Below are positions 23,452-36,600 of a stretch of 64,000 nt of DNA, piece after piece. Within the stretch, counting starts at the first letter, position 1, and each line of letters opens with the position of its first letter. The stretch covers positions 13,787,201 to 13,851,200 of the forward strand of contig NC_084808.1 of assembly GCF_963583255.1 (NCBI RefSeq), read 5' to 3'. The notes below the pieces were generated by a model. That model worked only from the letters and a program-made list of their open reading frames with translations. It had not been told where the DNA came from and did no database searches. The DNA is from Pyrus communis. Taxonomy: Eukaryota; Streptophyta; Magnoliopsida; Rosales; Rosaceae. The position numbers and the translations under genes were made by a program.

Positions 23452-25623
23452 TCATTTGCCTTTCCGGCGAGGTTTCAATGCAGCACAATCTGTACAATAC
23501 CACTTTCCTCTTGGTTTGTCCTTCAGACCAACACACCCAAAATGGAACCACTCTATCTTGCACTGTTGGTGGAAAAAAACTAAAATTAGGTAATAAAGTT
23601 GAAAAAGACTTTTAAACAAGAGAAAATATAGAAAAGGGGAAAATTGCATACATTGGGGTTCTCGCATGCAACCATCTCCCCGTAGCTAACTTGGTTGCAT
23701 AAACAGTACGTGGGTTCATTTGGATCCACTGGTATATCTAAATCCATAGCAGTAGGATTGACAGATGCAGTTGCTGCTGCTGCTGCGGCTGTTGCTAGTC
23801 TTGTTCTGGAAGGAATAAAAAGCATCACTAGGTTCCAGAGAGAACAAAATGAGAACATATATACTTCACATTTCATGCCAACGAAACATTCCCAAAACAT
23901 GAAGGCAGGAAAGTAGTTTCAAAACCCCGCAGTTAACAGTAAAAAGAGCTCTAGTGTCGAGCATCTATAACTCAAACATGGATGCTTTCTAGAAGTGCTT
24001 AATTTTAGCTAAGAGGAAGGTAGAAGCATGAAATCAGAAAATCAACTCAAAAGAATATAATAAATGAAACATTAAGAATAGGTAGATACTTCTTACGCCC
24101 TCCTCTACCGCCTTCACTACTCTTTCCAGATTTTGCACCACTATCGGGATTTGGAGCAGGCAAGGCACTTGCGGCAGCACTATCTCTTTCTGCCATAAAC
24201 CAATTCACCAAACAAAATTAGGGAAAATAAATGCCTAAGGAAGAAATAATTATGTCCTCATATGGCAATCTTAACTGTAAAATAAAAGACGAACCGTATA
24301 GTATAAACTGCAAAATTCAAAGACTCGACAAGGTGGAAAAATAATAACAGTAGAGTACCACGCAGCTCTTCCTCAAAAGTTTTCAAGTACTGATCAAGTT
24401 GTTGTATGTGTGTATCCACCTGAATATTATTACAGAATTTCAAATAAATATTCAGAGAAATATAAAATAAAATAAAAAAAACTCTAAAATCTGGAAAACA
24501 ACCAAGTGCAGTATGTATATGGCAAGATGCAGCTCCATGTACCAGATCATATGCCCGTACAGCCAAAAGAACCTTTTCGTCTGCAATCCCAACACTGTGC
24601 TTCTGCTCATCAAGAGCCTCATCTGAGAATCTAACAAGGGAAGTATCAGGTGTAATATTCCCAGACTTAATTTCACGCTTTATGTCCTCAATTTCTTGTT
24701 CGCAGCGTTGTTCATTTTGTCTCTGGATATCTGTTCATATACATAAGAAACAGCATTTTACTTGACAACCCCCACAAAGCATTTTACTTTGACAGGTTTC
24801 CATATTCTATATTAATGAAAAGAATACACCAATAAAAGTAAAATATGAAAAATTCGGGAGACAATTCTATTAGAAGTTATCGTCAACCAGAAAGTACGCC
24901 AGAGCATACCTTGTAAACTTTGATCTAGAGTGCGCATCACCGAATAATTCTTAGCCAAAATATTAGGCAGAGATTCCAAATCTGTGAAAGTGAAAACAGA
25001 AAATGAGGGAGAGATATCTATGAAAAGTTTCTCTCCTATCTGTACAGATAATTTGCACTCACTCATATTTTCAGCATAGATTTCAGAGGGTTTGGAAAAC
25101 AACGAATGAGACATTTTATGAAGATGTGCAGTGAAAGCATTACTTTGAATTGTAAAAGAGAACCAGAGATTTGAAGTTCCTTGGATAACAGTCGTGTTAT
25201 TCGATTCATTACTGCCTCCGGATTCCAAGTCTTTCGGAGGAAATTTCTTGATGCTGTATGTTTAGATAGAGGAAGAGTGCGGTTTAAGACTGTTATTCAC
25301 GTTAATTTGATGTGTTGGTTTGTTTTCGTTAATTTGGGTTTCTGAACATTTTCTTCAACCTCCAAACCAAGTTTTTGTTTCCCACAAAAGATTAAAACCT
25401 TGAAATTAAACAAAAATAAACCATTTTATCTCACACAAAAATTGAAGCCCAATTCACTTAATTGATACAGAAAATAATTATCTGACAAAGTAATATAATT
25501 GATTGGTTCTCAATTGCATAAAATCAAATTGAAGCTGAAATTCAAAGAGAGTTATGTTGAGACAGTAAAATGAGAGAGAGAGAGAGAGAGATTACTGGCG
25601 TTGAATTCTTCAAGGAAAGACAT
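23452..25623 (-). CDS. ING1: ING1-type PHD-finger protein (inhibitor of growth family)
   Basis: Seven exons read in frame: 25596-25623, 24910-24981, 24543-24730, 24359-24419, 24090-24189, 23652-23805, 23452-23562, giving 237 aa, close to the usual plant ING1 length. Residues 1-120 are the N-terminal ING dimerisation/histone-acetyltransferase-binding helix region ([27 protein letters not shown]). A Ser/Gly and basic linker ([13 protein letters not shown]) is a likely nuclear signal. It is followed by an Ala run encoded by a GCA/GCC repeat. The C-terminal PHD finger (from about residue 185) has CLC..C..C..H..C..C..C ligands in [15 protein letters not shown] and [22 protein letters not shown]. 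In this family the finger binds H3K4 tri-methyl and recruits acetyltransferase complexes. All introns are GT-AG. Part of this gene was copied to 18415-18889. Confidence 0.95.
25574..25590. repeat. (AG)n microsatellite in ING1 intron 1
   Basis: AG repeat six bases inside intron 1 (CT-rich on the coding strand), next to the exon 1 donor. Confidence 0.7.
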
Positions 25624-25806
25624 GGTGATGAAATTGAGGCAAATGGGTACGAAAGTTCTGGTTATAGCTCCAAAACCCGAACCCTAATAGACTGATTGCA
25701 GTTGTTTTCCCCCTCTCTGTGAACCCTAATATTACGGAAGAAGATGGCGATGGCGCGTACCGAGAGCAAGTTTGCAAAGTTTCTAATACTATGATTTGAC
25801 GAAAAA

Positions 25807-25872
25807 AAAATAATAATAATACAACCAATGATAATTGACCCACCAAAATAATAATAATAATAATAATAATAA
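25807..25872. repeat. (TAA)n-rich stretch upstream of ING1
   Basis: Two runs of AAT/TAA triplets (about 25810-25822 and 25846-25872), about 200 bp upstream of the ING1 start codon on the promoter side. Confidence 0.75.
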
Positions 25873-26079
25873 GAAAGTGTTACTAGAACTGTAAAATTTT
25901 AATTTTGTACCTTGTTTTTTTTTTTTTAAATATAAAATATTTAAAGTGTAAAATGAAGATTTTAGAGTGTTAATAAAATTTTTCTAATAATAATAATGTT
26001 TTGTTAGGCTAAGTTCACATTCCTAGCTAAAAAAGATGAAGAAGGATTTTGAGCTAAAAAATAAGGATTGAGTTTGGTG

Positions 26080-26630
26080 TATAAATGAGGATAGACGTAT
26101 GGTTTATATGGACAGAAAAAGAAAGGATGAGGTTCTGTAAAATGTCACGTGGTACTACGCGATTGGTTGAAAATTTTGGCTAAATTATTGTAAACAAATA
26201 GTGACACATAGCGTGTCGGGATTGGTTGAAAATCTTATTGAAATCTTGGCTAAATTATTGTAAACAGATAGTGACACGTGGCCTATCGGGATTGGTTGAA
26301 AATCTTATCGGAAATCTATCCACAAAATAATACTTTCGGATAAGAACACTTAGCGTGACAAGATTGGTTAAAAATCATATCCGAAATTAAAACTAATTTT
26401 TTTATTATTTTATTAAAAAAATAATAATATTTTAAATGGGTTGAGTGCCAGTGCATTTTGTAAGGGTGGAGATGCATTTGTGTCAGCTCATTTTTTTAGA
26501 CTTTGTGCGAGCACATTTTTTAGGGGTGGAGATGCATTTGGCTAATTACTATTCATTGAGGTCAATCGCTGTTCATTAAGTAGATTAAATGGGCTGGGTG
26601 CCGGTGCATTTTTTAGAGGTGGAGTTGCTC
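26080..26630 (-). mobile_element. 5'-end fragment of a PIF/Harbinger element
   Basis: The right edge GGTGGAGTTGCTC followed by TTA matches the terminal repeat and TTA target of the Harbinger at 55917-60206. Read on the minus strand, the fragment follows that element's left end. It has TGAACAGCGATTGACC-like sequence, then several ~70-bp repeats with CACGTGG and GATTGGTT (26130-26370), then TATGGACAGAAAAAGAAAGGA, which corresponds to the leader just upstream of the transposase. The other end fades out near 26080 without a terminal repeat, and no transposase follows. Confidence 0.75.
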
Positions 26631-26633
26631 TTA

Positions 26634-27436
26634 GTATAAATAATATCGTTTTTTTTTTTTTTTGAAAAAAGTACTTATCAAATACTTTTTACAGGAGCCC
26701 TAGAAAAAAATGTTACCAATAAAGATGCAAGCACAAGTGCTTTTCAGACCTATGCTAGTAAGAGGATTTGAGTTTTAAACACGAGGTATGTTATTTAGAC
26801 GGAAAAACAGACATTCTTTGAATTTGTTTAGTTTTAATTACCTATAGACTCGAATTGGTTTTTCTTTTTACTAACGACTGGCATACATTTGCTTAGAATT
26901 TACAAAATCCTCAAAACTTGTAGTGTTTTTCCACAATGGAAAGTGATCAACCATGTTACAAATGGAAAGTAACTAGCTTTTGGACGACTTATAACAAAAA
27001 AGGTAACCGGTTCGACTACAAAAGTAGAATCTCTGTTCCAAAAAATAAAAAATAAAAACAATAAAAAGTAGTTCAAACATTCGGTAGAACAACCATCCTG
27101 TTTATACATTTTTCTTTCTCCCACCATTAACCTTATAAGGGTTATTTTCACACTACATAAATAAATGGAAAAGGGAGATGTCGAGAAAAGAATTCGAGTC
27201 GGGGCAACTGAAATACAGAAATACGCTTTGTATTTATTAACAGTAGTGTCTTCCTACGGACCTATCATAGCAAAACTCAGCTCTACTTGCTCTTCACGTA
27301 TACATACTTTGCGGGATGATCCCCGAGTATGTGTGTATAGCAAGCGTCTAATTTTTCTTCTATCCGTTGAATCCATGTGTACTCTATCAACAAGCTGGCT
27401 CAAAACTCGTAATTCAAACCAAAGAAGCGTAAGCAG
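26634..27436. other. SEC24 downstream region, no gene recognised
   Basis: Position 27436 leftwards would be the SEC24 3' untranslated region; its end is not clear. A 109-residue plus-strand frame at 27165-27494 runs antisense to the last SEC24 exon and is a shadow. A T-run lies at 26650-26663. Confidence 0.5.
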
Positions 27437-29429
27437 TTATGACGCCATTTTTATCTGTATTTGCCGATGGACGTGTACCAGAAACTCAACATAGGAGGGG
27501 CCATTCGGACTCTGGTCTTCGACCATATATGAGAAAAACAATGTTCCTACGGGGAAAGATAATTCAATACCTAATGAAAAACTATAAATAATATATAAAC
27601 CATCTACTTCGTAAGAGACAAGTTGTAGGGATAGTAGTTGTCTCGTTCATTACCTGATGGATCTCCTTTCTTGCATAATTTTAAGCTGCACAAAAATAAG
27701 ACAAATTAGAAATCATCACTATTTTAGATGAAAACATCAAAACCTGAATACAAACGCTGCAACTTATTTATTCATCACAAACAAGGAATCACTAATGAAA
27801 AATAATCAGTCGTACCGAAGGTAGGAACATCTCTGGCGCCGTATTTCATTTACCACATCATTCAGCTTCTTCGATAATGGATTATCATACCGCTGTAACA
27901 CAAACTGCGCGAAAGAGTCCAAGAGAATGAAGTCAACTCATGCACCCTCATTTATCAAAATCTCAAAGATCATATACAATTTACATTTTAAATATGAAGA
28001 CAATAAATAGTGATGAATAATGAATTAAGCCTCGTTATAAAAAGGTGAAATAAGCATCCAGCCCTCTCATTCTAGTGAACCAAAACAGGTCCCAAGAGAA
28101 AAAGTTGGCAATTGTAATTTACAATTATGTCGGGCAGAAGATAAGAAACCAAAAAGTAAGGCTACCTGAGTAGGAAGTTCATCAGCAGAGGCGATTCCAA
28201 ACAGTTGTTGCAAAATTCTAGAATCTACCAAGTTCCCAATATATATTAAACAGTCCTCGCCATTCTCGAGAAGATAAATTCCCTCGTCACTCACATGTTC
28301 GCTAGAAAGCGGAATCACCAGAGGAATTAGAGACTCATCACCCTCCTGTTCATTGATGGAAGCTACCAGTGATTATGAAATGCATACCTCAAAGAGTTGA
28401 ACAAGAAGCTAAATGACGCACCTTTTTTGATTCTAAGTCATGAATAGCCACCATTCTGGGGTACACCAATGGAACTGCCAAAGGAACAGAAAGGGAAGAA
28501 ACATGATTGATCCAGAAGGACCGCTCATCTATTTTTCCATCAGTTCGTAGCCCCGTACTTTTGATTAATGCTGAAAAACAAACACGAGCATCAAATGTAT
28601 CAATATATGTACAAAATCTCTAAGAAGCTAAGTGATGATTCTGTGCAATATATTTCCACAATGGAAGAGGCATGCCTTTCCCTTGGGATTTTATCAATCA
28701 GAACAGAGCCTTTATCATATCTATTAATAAATAAGCAGAAATAATATACCAAGGGTGTATAGAGGCAGGAGCTTCAGTGCCTCCGGAAGAATAAGCTGTC
28801 CAGAAGATGATACAGTAGCACAAAATTTACGATATGAAAGCAGACTACTGATGCACAGATTTGTCACTTGTTCCCGTACACGCAAGAGGGGACTTGAAGG
28901 GATTTCGTTTGCCGCTATAGACAATATTTAAACAGGACTTATTGTCAGAATTCATCCAAATTCAATTAGACAGAATGTACTAACAAACTGCAATCGTAAT
29001 AAATAATATGTTGGCAGGATGCAGAAAGTGAAAAGGAACGCAAAGAAAGAGAATTATACATCTGCATTTCAAACTACCAGATGTGAATAATTAAAGAGAA
29101 GTTAAAGACAATGTTTTCATAATAAAATTCACAAATTTAAGTGCCTGGGCTTAATTGAGAAAACAATAATTACAACAGGGAAAATGAGCATAAAGAAAGA
29201 AAGCAACAAAGAAGAACAGCATATAATTTAATACCTTGCTTCATGAAACATGTAAACTGAGCGTCCAAATCAGCAGCACGGAACAGATTACTTAGCATAC
29301 TTGTGCATGGCAGAGATAAAGTCGCAACTCGAATTCTCCGTTGGCCATACACAGATGTGTATAAAACGGCACACTGGATAACAAAAATACTATAATTAAT
29401 TTATAATGAAGCATATAAAAGAAAAAAGA

Positions 29430-29460
<31 letters not shown>

Positions 29461-30623
29461 GACTAAACAATGAAACATGCAGCTGCAGAGATAGGTGTCG
29501 TCATCAGATTAGTAGTAAAGATTCAAGAAAAAGATCAAAAGATATATTCACAGCTACTGCATTTGGTAGGGGAAAGCAGAAAAATTAAAATTTACCTGGA
29601 AACCACATTCTGAGCCATCCTGTAATTTATCATCATGTTTTAAGGTCACCATAATAGTTTTGTCACAGTCAATCTGCATGACAGAAGGGATTGGTCATGA
29701 TTTATATAAGAGCCACTGTCACTCTTTTCAAGGCATAATGAAAAAGGCAAAGAAAGGAGATATGTAGAGAGAGGCTGAGGAAAATGAAAACCAGAAAACT
29801 GAAAACTAGACAAAGGAGCAATGATTGAGCATCAAGACTAATTTTCTTTCAGATTGAAAAAATCTTGATTTTACTACCATTGTCGGTCAACACAACCAGG
29901 GGTTAGGGGATTTTAACTTCCATGGAAAATATATGATAAGTAAGAAAAAAACACAGTCTGACGTGTTGGTAGTAAGGGATTTTGTAGAATATGTACAAAC
30001 CCCAGGTAGGTCAACATCCGTAGGAATACGTTTGCAAAAGCTTCCATGGTACTCTTGAACTTGGATACCCTGAAAATGATGAAAACAAACTTATCCTGCT
30101 AGAATAATCTATTGAGAGAACGATAACCAGTCATCAGCTAAAACAGGAGAATGAGGCTGTTCAATGAAACTTACCTGGCTGCATCTTACACGCATCACCG
30201 CCTCAAAACCTTGAGGCCTTGTGACATTCCATCTAAGATCGTTGTAGAGCTTTGCAGGATCAGAGACAGCTGAGAAGGGATAATAATAGTAAACCTGAAA
30301 TGATAACCCAAATAGTTAGACTACCATGTGTAAATGATCTATAGTTACAAGTGGCAGATGCTTCTCAAATCTGACAACACAGATTTATTTTAGATGGTGG
30401 ATATGTAGATTAGAAATAAGAAAAAATGACAAAATTTCATAAGAGAAAACCCTCAACCAAAATGACAAGAAGTCGAAATTTCATGCCATATGTATGGGAA
30501 GTAACAGAAGCAAATTCATTAGTACCTGCCCTCCAGTTGTTCTTGGGATGACAGAGATAGAAGCAATGTCTATGTATGACTGGGTAGTGATAAATAAGTC
30601 GACACAAACCTGGAACATTTTTT

Positions 30624-30658
<35 letters not shown>

Positions 30659-33600
30659 TCACCCAAATAAATTATGCTTAACAACTTGTTAATTACCACT
30701 AATAATCTCAGTCAGTATAGAAGTGTCATCAATATGTTAACTGACCATTAAGGGGAAATAATTAGTAAAAGACTTACCTGATATTCAGCAAATTCAACTG
30801 CCATTGTCTTTAAAGTTTTGTCAGCTGGTTGGAGTAATTTATGGGGCTCCTGAAATGCAGTTAAAGTTTAAACAAACAAAACATAATACCAAGACTACCA
30901 AGACAATTAAAAGAATCGACTGCTCAATAGAGAGTATAATTCAATGGATGATAGTTATGGCCACATAGCATTATGCAAATCATCTTTAACAAAGTATACA
31001 AAGACCTGATATGTCAATTTCATTTGTAATAATTATCCAAGTGCATCTGCATGTCCACCTAATTTTCCAAATCTTGGGGTTCAAAAATTCGAGAAAAGCT
31101 GTATTTCATATTCATTGAATATCTGTCCTCAAAAAGTTCTTATAGGCGGGAACAAAATCCAATGAAAGTAAGACCTAGACATGAGGGCTTCCTGATTTAA
31201 TATGTCAACATGAATTACAAAAATAATTTTTGTAAATAATCATTTAGTATTTTCTCATCTTTTGAGATACATAACTATGAATTATCTTTTCCTATTCAGA
31301 TTAATGTAACATATATTTCGAATGAGAGATAATGGAGCAAGAATTGTGGTTTTCTTTGTCCTTTCTGTAGAGTGGGTTTTGCCTTATAGCTGTAAATGAG
31401 CATTTCAGATTTCACTAAAGAAATAACTGTGTCCTAAAAGAAAATACCAGCACGGACATTCATAAGGAAATAAGCATTTGGTTATTGGGCTTTTCATAAC
31501 CATGAGTTCAATTCCTTAATAATTTCATTTTGTGACCTCAAGGATGTAATGAGCTTTTTTCTTAATAGTAACTGGGTCACAGGACCACTGATCTAAACCA
31601 CCCAAATGGTGTACAATAACAAATCTAGAGGGTATTCGTACCTTATCAGCTGAAGATATATTAGCTCTTCCTTCAGCTTCTCTAGCAGAGAGCGCTCCAA
31701 TTCCAGTTGATGCCAACACTGCAGACAACATAAACATTACTACACTCAGATGCCAATAAATCAGGTATATCCTGTAAAAGAAAAAGAAGATGCAAATGCG
31801 AAAATGGACATGCATACAAATTCTATAGTAGATTTCACACACAAAAAAAAGGTCTATAAAAGATATACAGGATGCCAACCAAAAAAAGGTATACAGGACA
31901 AATAATGATAATAGTAAATATCTTTGTCATTTAGCTGGAATTCAAGTTGACTGATAGCATGAAATGAACAAGTTATCCCAAAGAAAAAGCTTACATGATC
32001 ACTAGGAACATCAACAACTTTGAAATATATGTTCTAGGTTAATTTTCTGATTCCTGACTAGATATGTTGTTTATCTTTACAAAATAAGAACAAGGTAATA
32101 ATAGTGACTGAAACTACACGAAACAAAAATGCATTTTCCAAAATTTCTCTTGCGAAACTACTAATGTTTATGCGATTCTCCACTGTCTCTTAAGATCCTT
32201 TAACAGATCTCAGTCCTTTGTTTTGTCTATGATATGAAGCAACTGCAGCCTCAAGCATGTTGTTTTTCATTCTTTGCTTGCAATAATATATGAACGTGTT
32301 TATAAAGGAAAAGGAAACCACAAAGGATGCACCATAAGTAGATATATGGATATGAGCTTGCCTGACTGAAACACCAAAAGTTTCCCTCCAGTACTCTTAA
32401 TTGCCAAGAAAGCAGCCTAGGCAAGGAAGAAAACAAAAATGAACAATGAGGCAATGAATTTAAACATCAATACGTATATAAAAAAATACGTGCAAATCAT
32501 AGAGTATTAATTATTCTGTTGCTAGACTAGACCATCAAGATGAATGCAGCACGGCAGATTAATGTCTTAGGTCTAGTGTTCAATGACCAGCAGAAAAGAG
32601 AATTGTCATTTTTAACACTAATGGCAGGTTTAACAGCTCAAATAATGGGTTCACTGTGCGTGTTGGTCTGACAACTATTGAAATCCAAAGACTCCAATCT
32701 AAGTTTTGACTGATATCTATCTAAGGGTGTTTAGACAGGAAGTAAAGCAATTGATAGCCAAACCAGTCAGGATACCACATATGACACCAGCTCCAATAAT
32801 CTCTCCTCAAAGCTCATCATGCATTATCACTTATAAATTGGCATGTTCACCACAAAATGAGGAACAATAAGAAAGTTGATCAGTATTTGGCAAGAACAAA
32901 ACTTTGATCCAGTCAGCTAGGTCATGGAAGCATCTACGCCAAAAGTTTATTTGATTACTTGTATTTAATAAATATTATTCCAAAAATCTCTTAGACTTTG
33001 CATGCAAAAGAATGAGTATAGATTAATTATCTGGAATATTTTAGCCCATCATATTAATTCTTACAAGTATATTATTTGCCTTGGGTTATTCAACTATTAA
33101 AGCATCAAATATCTTCTTGCCTTTCTCATTATACTCAGCTTCAGACAAGGAACCTACAAAGAACTAGATGAACAAAAATGACATGTACAATCCACTCATA
33201 GTAGTTGGTATAGAGCTTCATAGTATCAACGTCAAGCATATTATGCATAGCACATCTATTCATCGCATGTTTCATGAATTCATATCCATTTGCACCTGAA
33301 GTTCTGTATTTAAAAATGAAATAGCAAACCGCAACCACCATAAAAGTTCAGTACACACAACAGTGTCACACGATACGACATACCTTGATTGCTGCACCAA
33401 AGGCTGATTCAGCAATTTTACTGTTTTGAAACATGGTTGGAATACTTTCCAACAATTGCTCCAAATGTTGGCGGCACTAAGAATCCACAACAAAAGAAAA
33501 ACTAAATTTAATAAGAGGCATGTAGAAATTTAATAATTAAGATGCCAGACTGACATATGGCTGATTGTTGTTAAATCAGCAGTTCAAAGACTGCACAACT

Positions 33601-36600
33601 ACTCAATACATTTCACAAAAGGGAAAAAATAACAGCTGCTGACCTCAGAAAGCTGGACAACTACATCAGTCTCCAGAGGAGTGTAAACATCTTGCACATC
33701 AGGAACAATAAGCATCAAAGGCTGCAAACATATATTGGACCACAGTGTGAGACCTTTTAAAAATAATTGTTTGGGAAAAAAATAGAAGCCAGGGCCATAA
33801 AAATTAATGGTTATTTAGCCAAATCTTGTAAAACAAAAGGAAAATAATTCATACAATTAAACTCAGATGGTTAGAAAAATAAAAATAAAAAAGGAAAACA
33901 ATTTGGCTACAAATCATAAATGGAAAAATTAGAGTGACGATTGAAACTGGTACTAGTAGCAAAAATTATCCACCGTTTCATCTACTCACTGGAATTTTAA
34001 AAGGCATGTTCCCAGATCTGTATACCTAGAACTTGTCATCAACTTTCTATAGGTATAAGAAAAATTGATTCTAATAGAAAGAATTCTAACTCTGCAGAAT
34101 ATGAAAGGTGTAAAGCAACACATCATTTATTGTAAAGAAAGGCAAATCTATAGTTTTCTCATCAATCTTCTTCCACTCTGATTTCACTACCTGTAATTTC
34201 ACCACGTTTCAATTTGCTCCTTGAGCACCTTTCATCCTACCAAATCTTTGGTTTTATAGTATGTGCTTCTGTTGATGCATGGTTCACTTTGATTAAAAAT
34301 CTATTAGTTCGTAACTTTGTACACATCCTGGTCCTTTCACTATTATCACCTATAAATATCGGCACTCTGAGATGACACTGGCATTAAGCATAATATTCAC
34401 TCAACAAAGAAGGAACACACACACACACACACACACACACAAATCCCCAAAATAATCAAATTCATTCACTGAAAAAAAACACCGTTTGGATCATTTCCTA
34501 TAGTCTATTCATGAATGCAACAATCTCTTTTCACCCAACCTGTCTAAAAGAATAAAACCAACATCAAGGTCCTCCACCTCTTTGGTATAAATTTCTATTT
34601 CCAAGTATCACCTATAGTACATAGTATTTCCAAGTATCACCTATAGTACATAGCATATGTGGACATTCCAAGTTACAAAATCATTTACTCATCACAAAGG
34701 CAACATGTTGAAAACAAAGGCATCAAAAGTCACATTTAATTTTATACACAGAGAAGTAAGAAGCACGCAGATTTTTATGCAAATAATTTGTAGAATTCAC
34801 AGTAGACTGCATATGTATCAGAGTTCATTCTATGCTCTTCAACTTTAATAACTGATTTTATATATAAAAAAAAATAAATGCATTACCAAAACAAAAAGAG
34901 AAATAAAAATTATATTGACCTGCTGCAATGCACGTTTCAAATTGTAAAAATGGATCGTTGAGTCAAATGTTGCAATTCCCACCATTGTCCGAGGACCTTC
35001 CTGCAATAATAAATACATCAACACCCGACTCATCCAAAATTCTGGCTAACATTGTTTCATTGAAAGTATAACCAATTACTGCAGGCCTTGGGAAAATGAA
35101 TTGAGCAACTAGCATGCATTCACAATTTCACTTGCACACAAACATTCTCATAAAAATATAAAAACATGCATGCATGCACACAGATACGTACATCTTGTCA
35201 AAACAGGGCTGAGGTCATAAAGAATGAAAATGTGCAAGTAAATGAGGACGCAAATGAACTCTAGCTAATATTTAATCATCACCATTATATCCTTTGTCTT
35301 TTCCATAGTCTAACGAGATTGGTTGGTCACATGAATTCTCGTCAATATTAGGAACATATTAGTAAATAGCTATTGAGGTAAACTCATATTTTTGCTTATT
35401 AGTGCAACAGCCTGTCAATCAAAATGCTATTTAAGTAAACAAAGAAACAATATGATTCCAAACTCAAGGCCAACAAAAGCTACCAGGGAGGATATCTCTT
35501 TGGAGCTTCTAACAAAAACAGACATGAGATACTTAAATGCAGTGCTCACAGTGAACTCTTGTATGACTTTACCACACAGGTTTAGTCTTATCCTTTCAGA
35601 ATTTCCAAAGAGATTAGGAGAAAACAAGAACCAGTTATGAGATTTAATCATGAAAGTTCAAGAACAGCGAATCCTGCAAACCTTCTCACAAGTTACAAGC
35701 ACTATGTGATTGCAGCTGGTGAACAATAAGAGCAGAGCAAATAGGCAGGAAAAGTTGAAGATTTCCCATTCTAAAGTTAGAAATGATTCATGTTTTCCAC
35801 CAGACTCATCAATGTATTTGCTCAATTCAGCCTTAATCCTAGATGTCGGGTTTGGCATCATGGATCGTATCTAAAACATCATCCGTGTATGACACACAAA
35901 ATCAGGAAAACTTTCTATCGTCCTGATGCATCTCTTTCTTCGCATTTGTTATTCGTAATGCTTAGACATAAATACAATGAACTTCACTGCATGGGTCCCT
36001 TCTTTCAAAAAGAAAAAAAATCATTTAAATAACACAGCACAATCACATGCTGTAAGGAAAGTAAAACAGGAACATTATGCATATAGACAAAATAACTCAC
36101 CGGAAGATCAGCAATAACTTGACTGATTGCACTGCAAGCTGCAGCAGTTGCACCAGTTTGAATGGCATTCATGGATACATCAATGAGGAAGAAGTACACA
36201 GCTGGCATGGGATCACGGACCTGTGTTACAAAGCCAAATAATTAAAGAACTGCAACTCTAGTTGGGAACTCTAGTCAATAATGCAAAATTAGTTCAGTCG
36301 TTTAAAATCCATTACCAAAAAAAAAAAATGGGAACAAGCTCTTCTATTGGGGTTAAAAAGACATTTTAAACAGCTGATACTGTCAACGAGGAGTCAATAG
36401 AGAAAAACTTCTGTTATGAACAAAACCCTGTATAAATGATGAAAAACAGTGTGTGCGCATGTGAGAGAGAGACGGTGAAAGAGTGGATTTTTTTTGGACT
36501 TCAAAAAGTCCATGAATGTGTTGGAAATATACACAACCATTATTAGCAAGTGCCAACCATGCCAGGAAGGTCTTGCATACTTTTGTTAAAATAGAAAATA

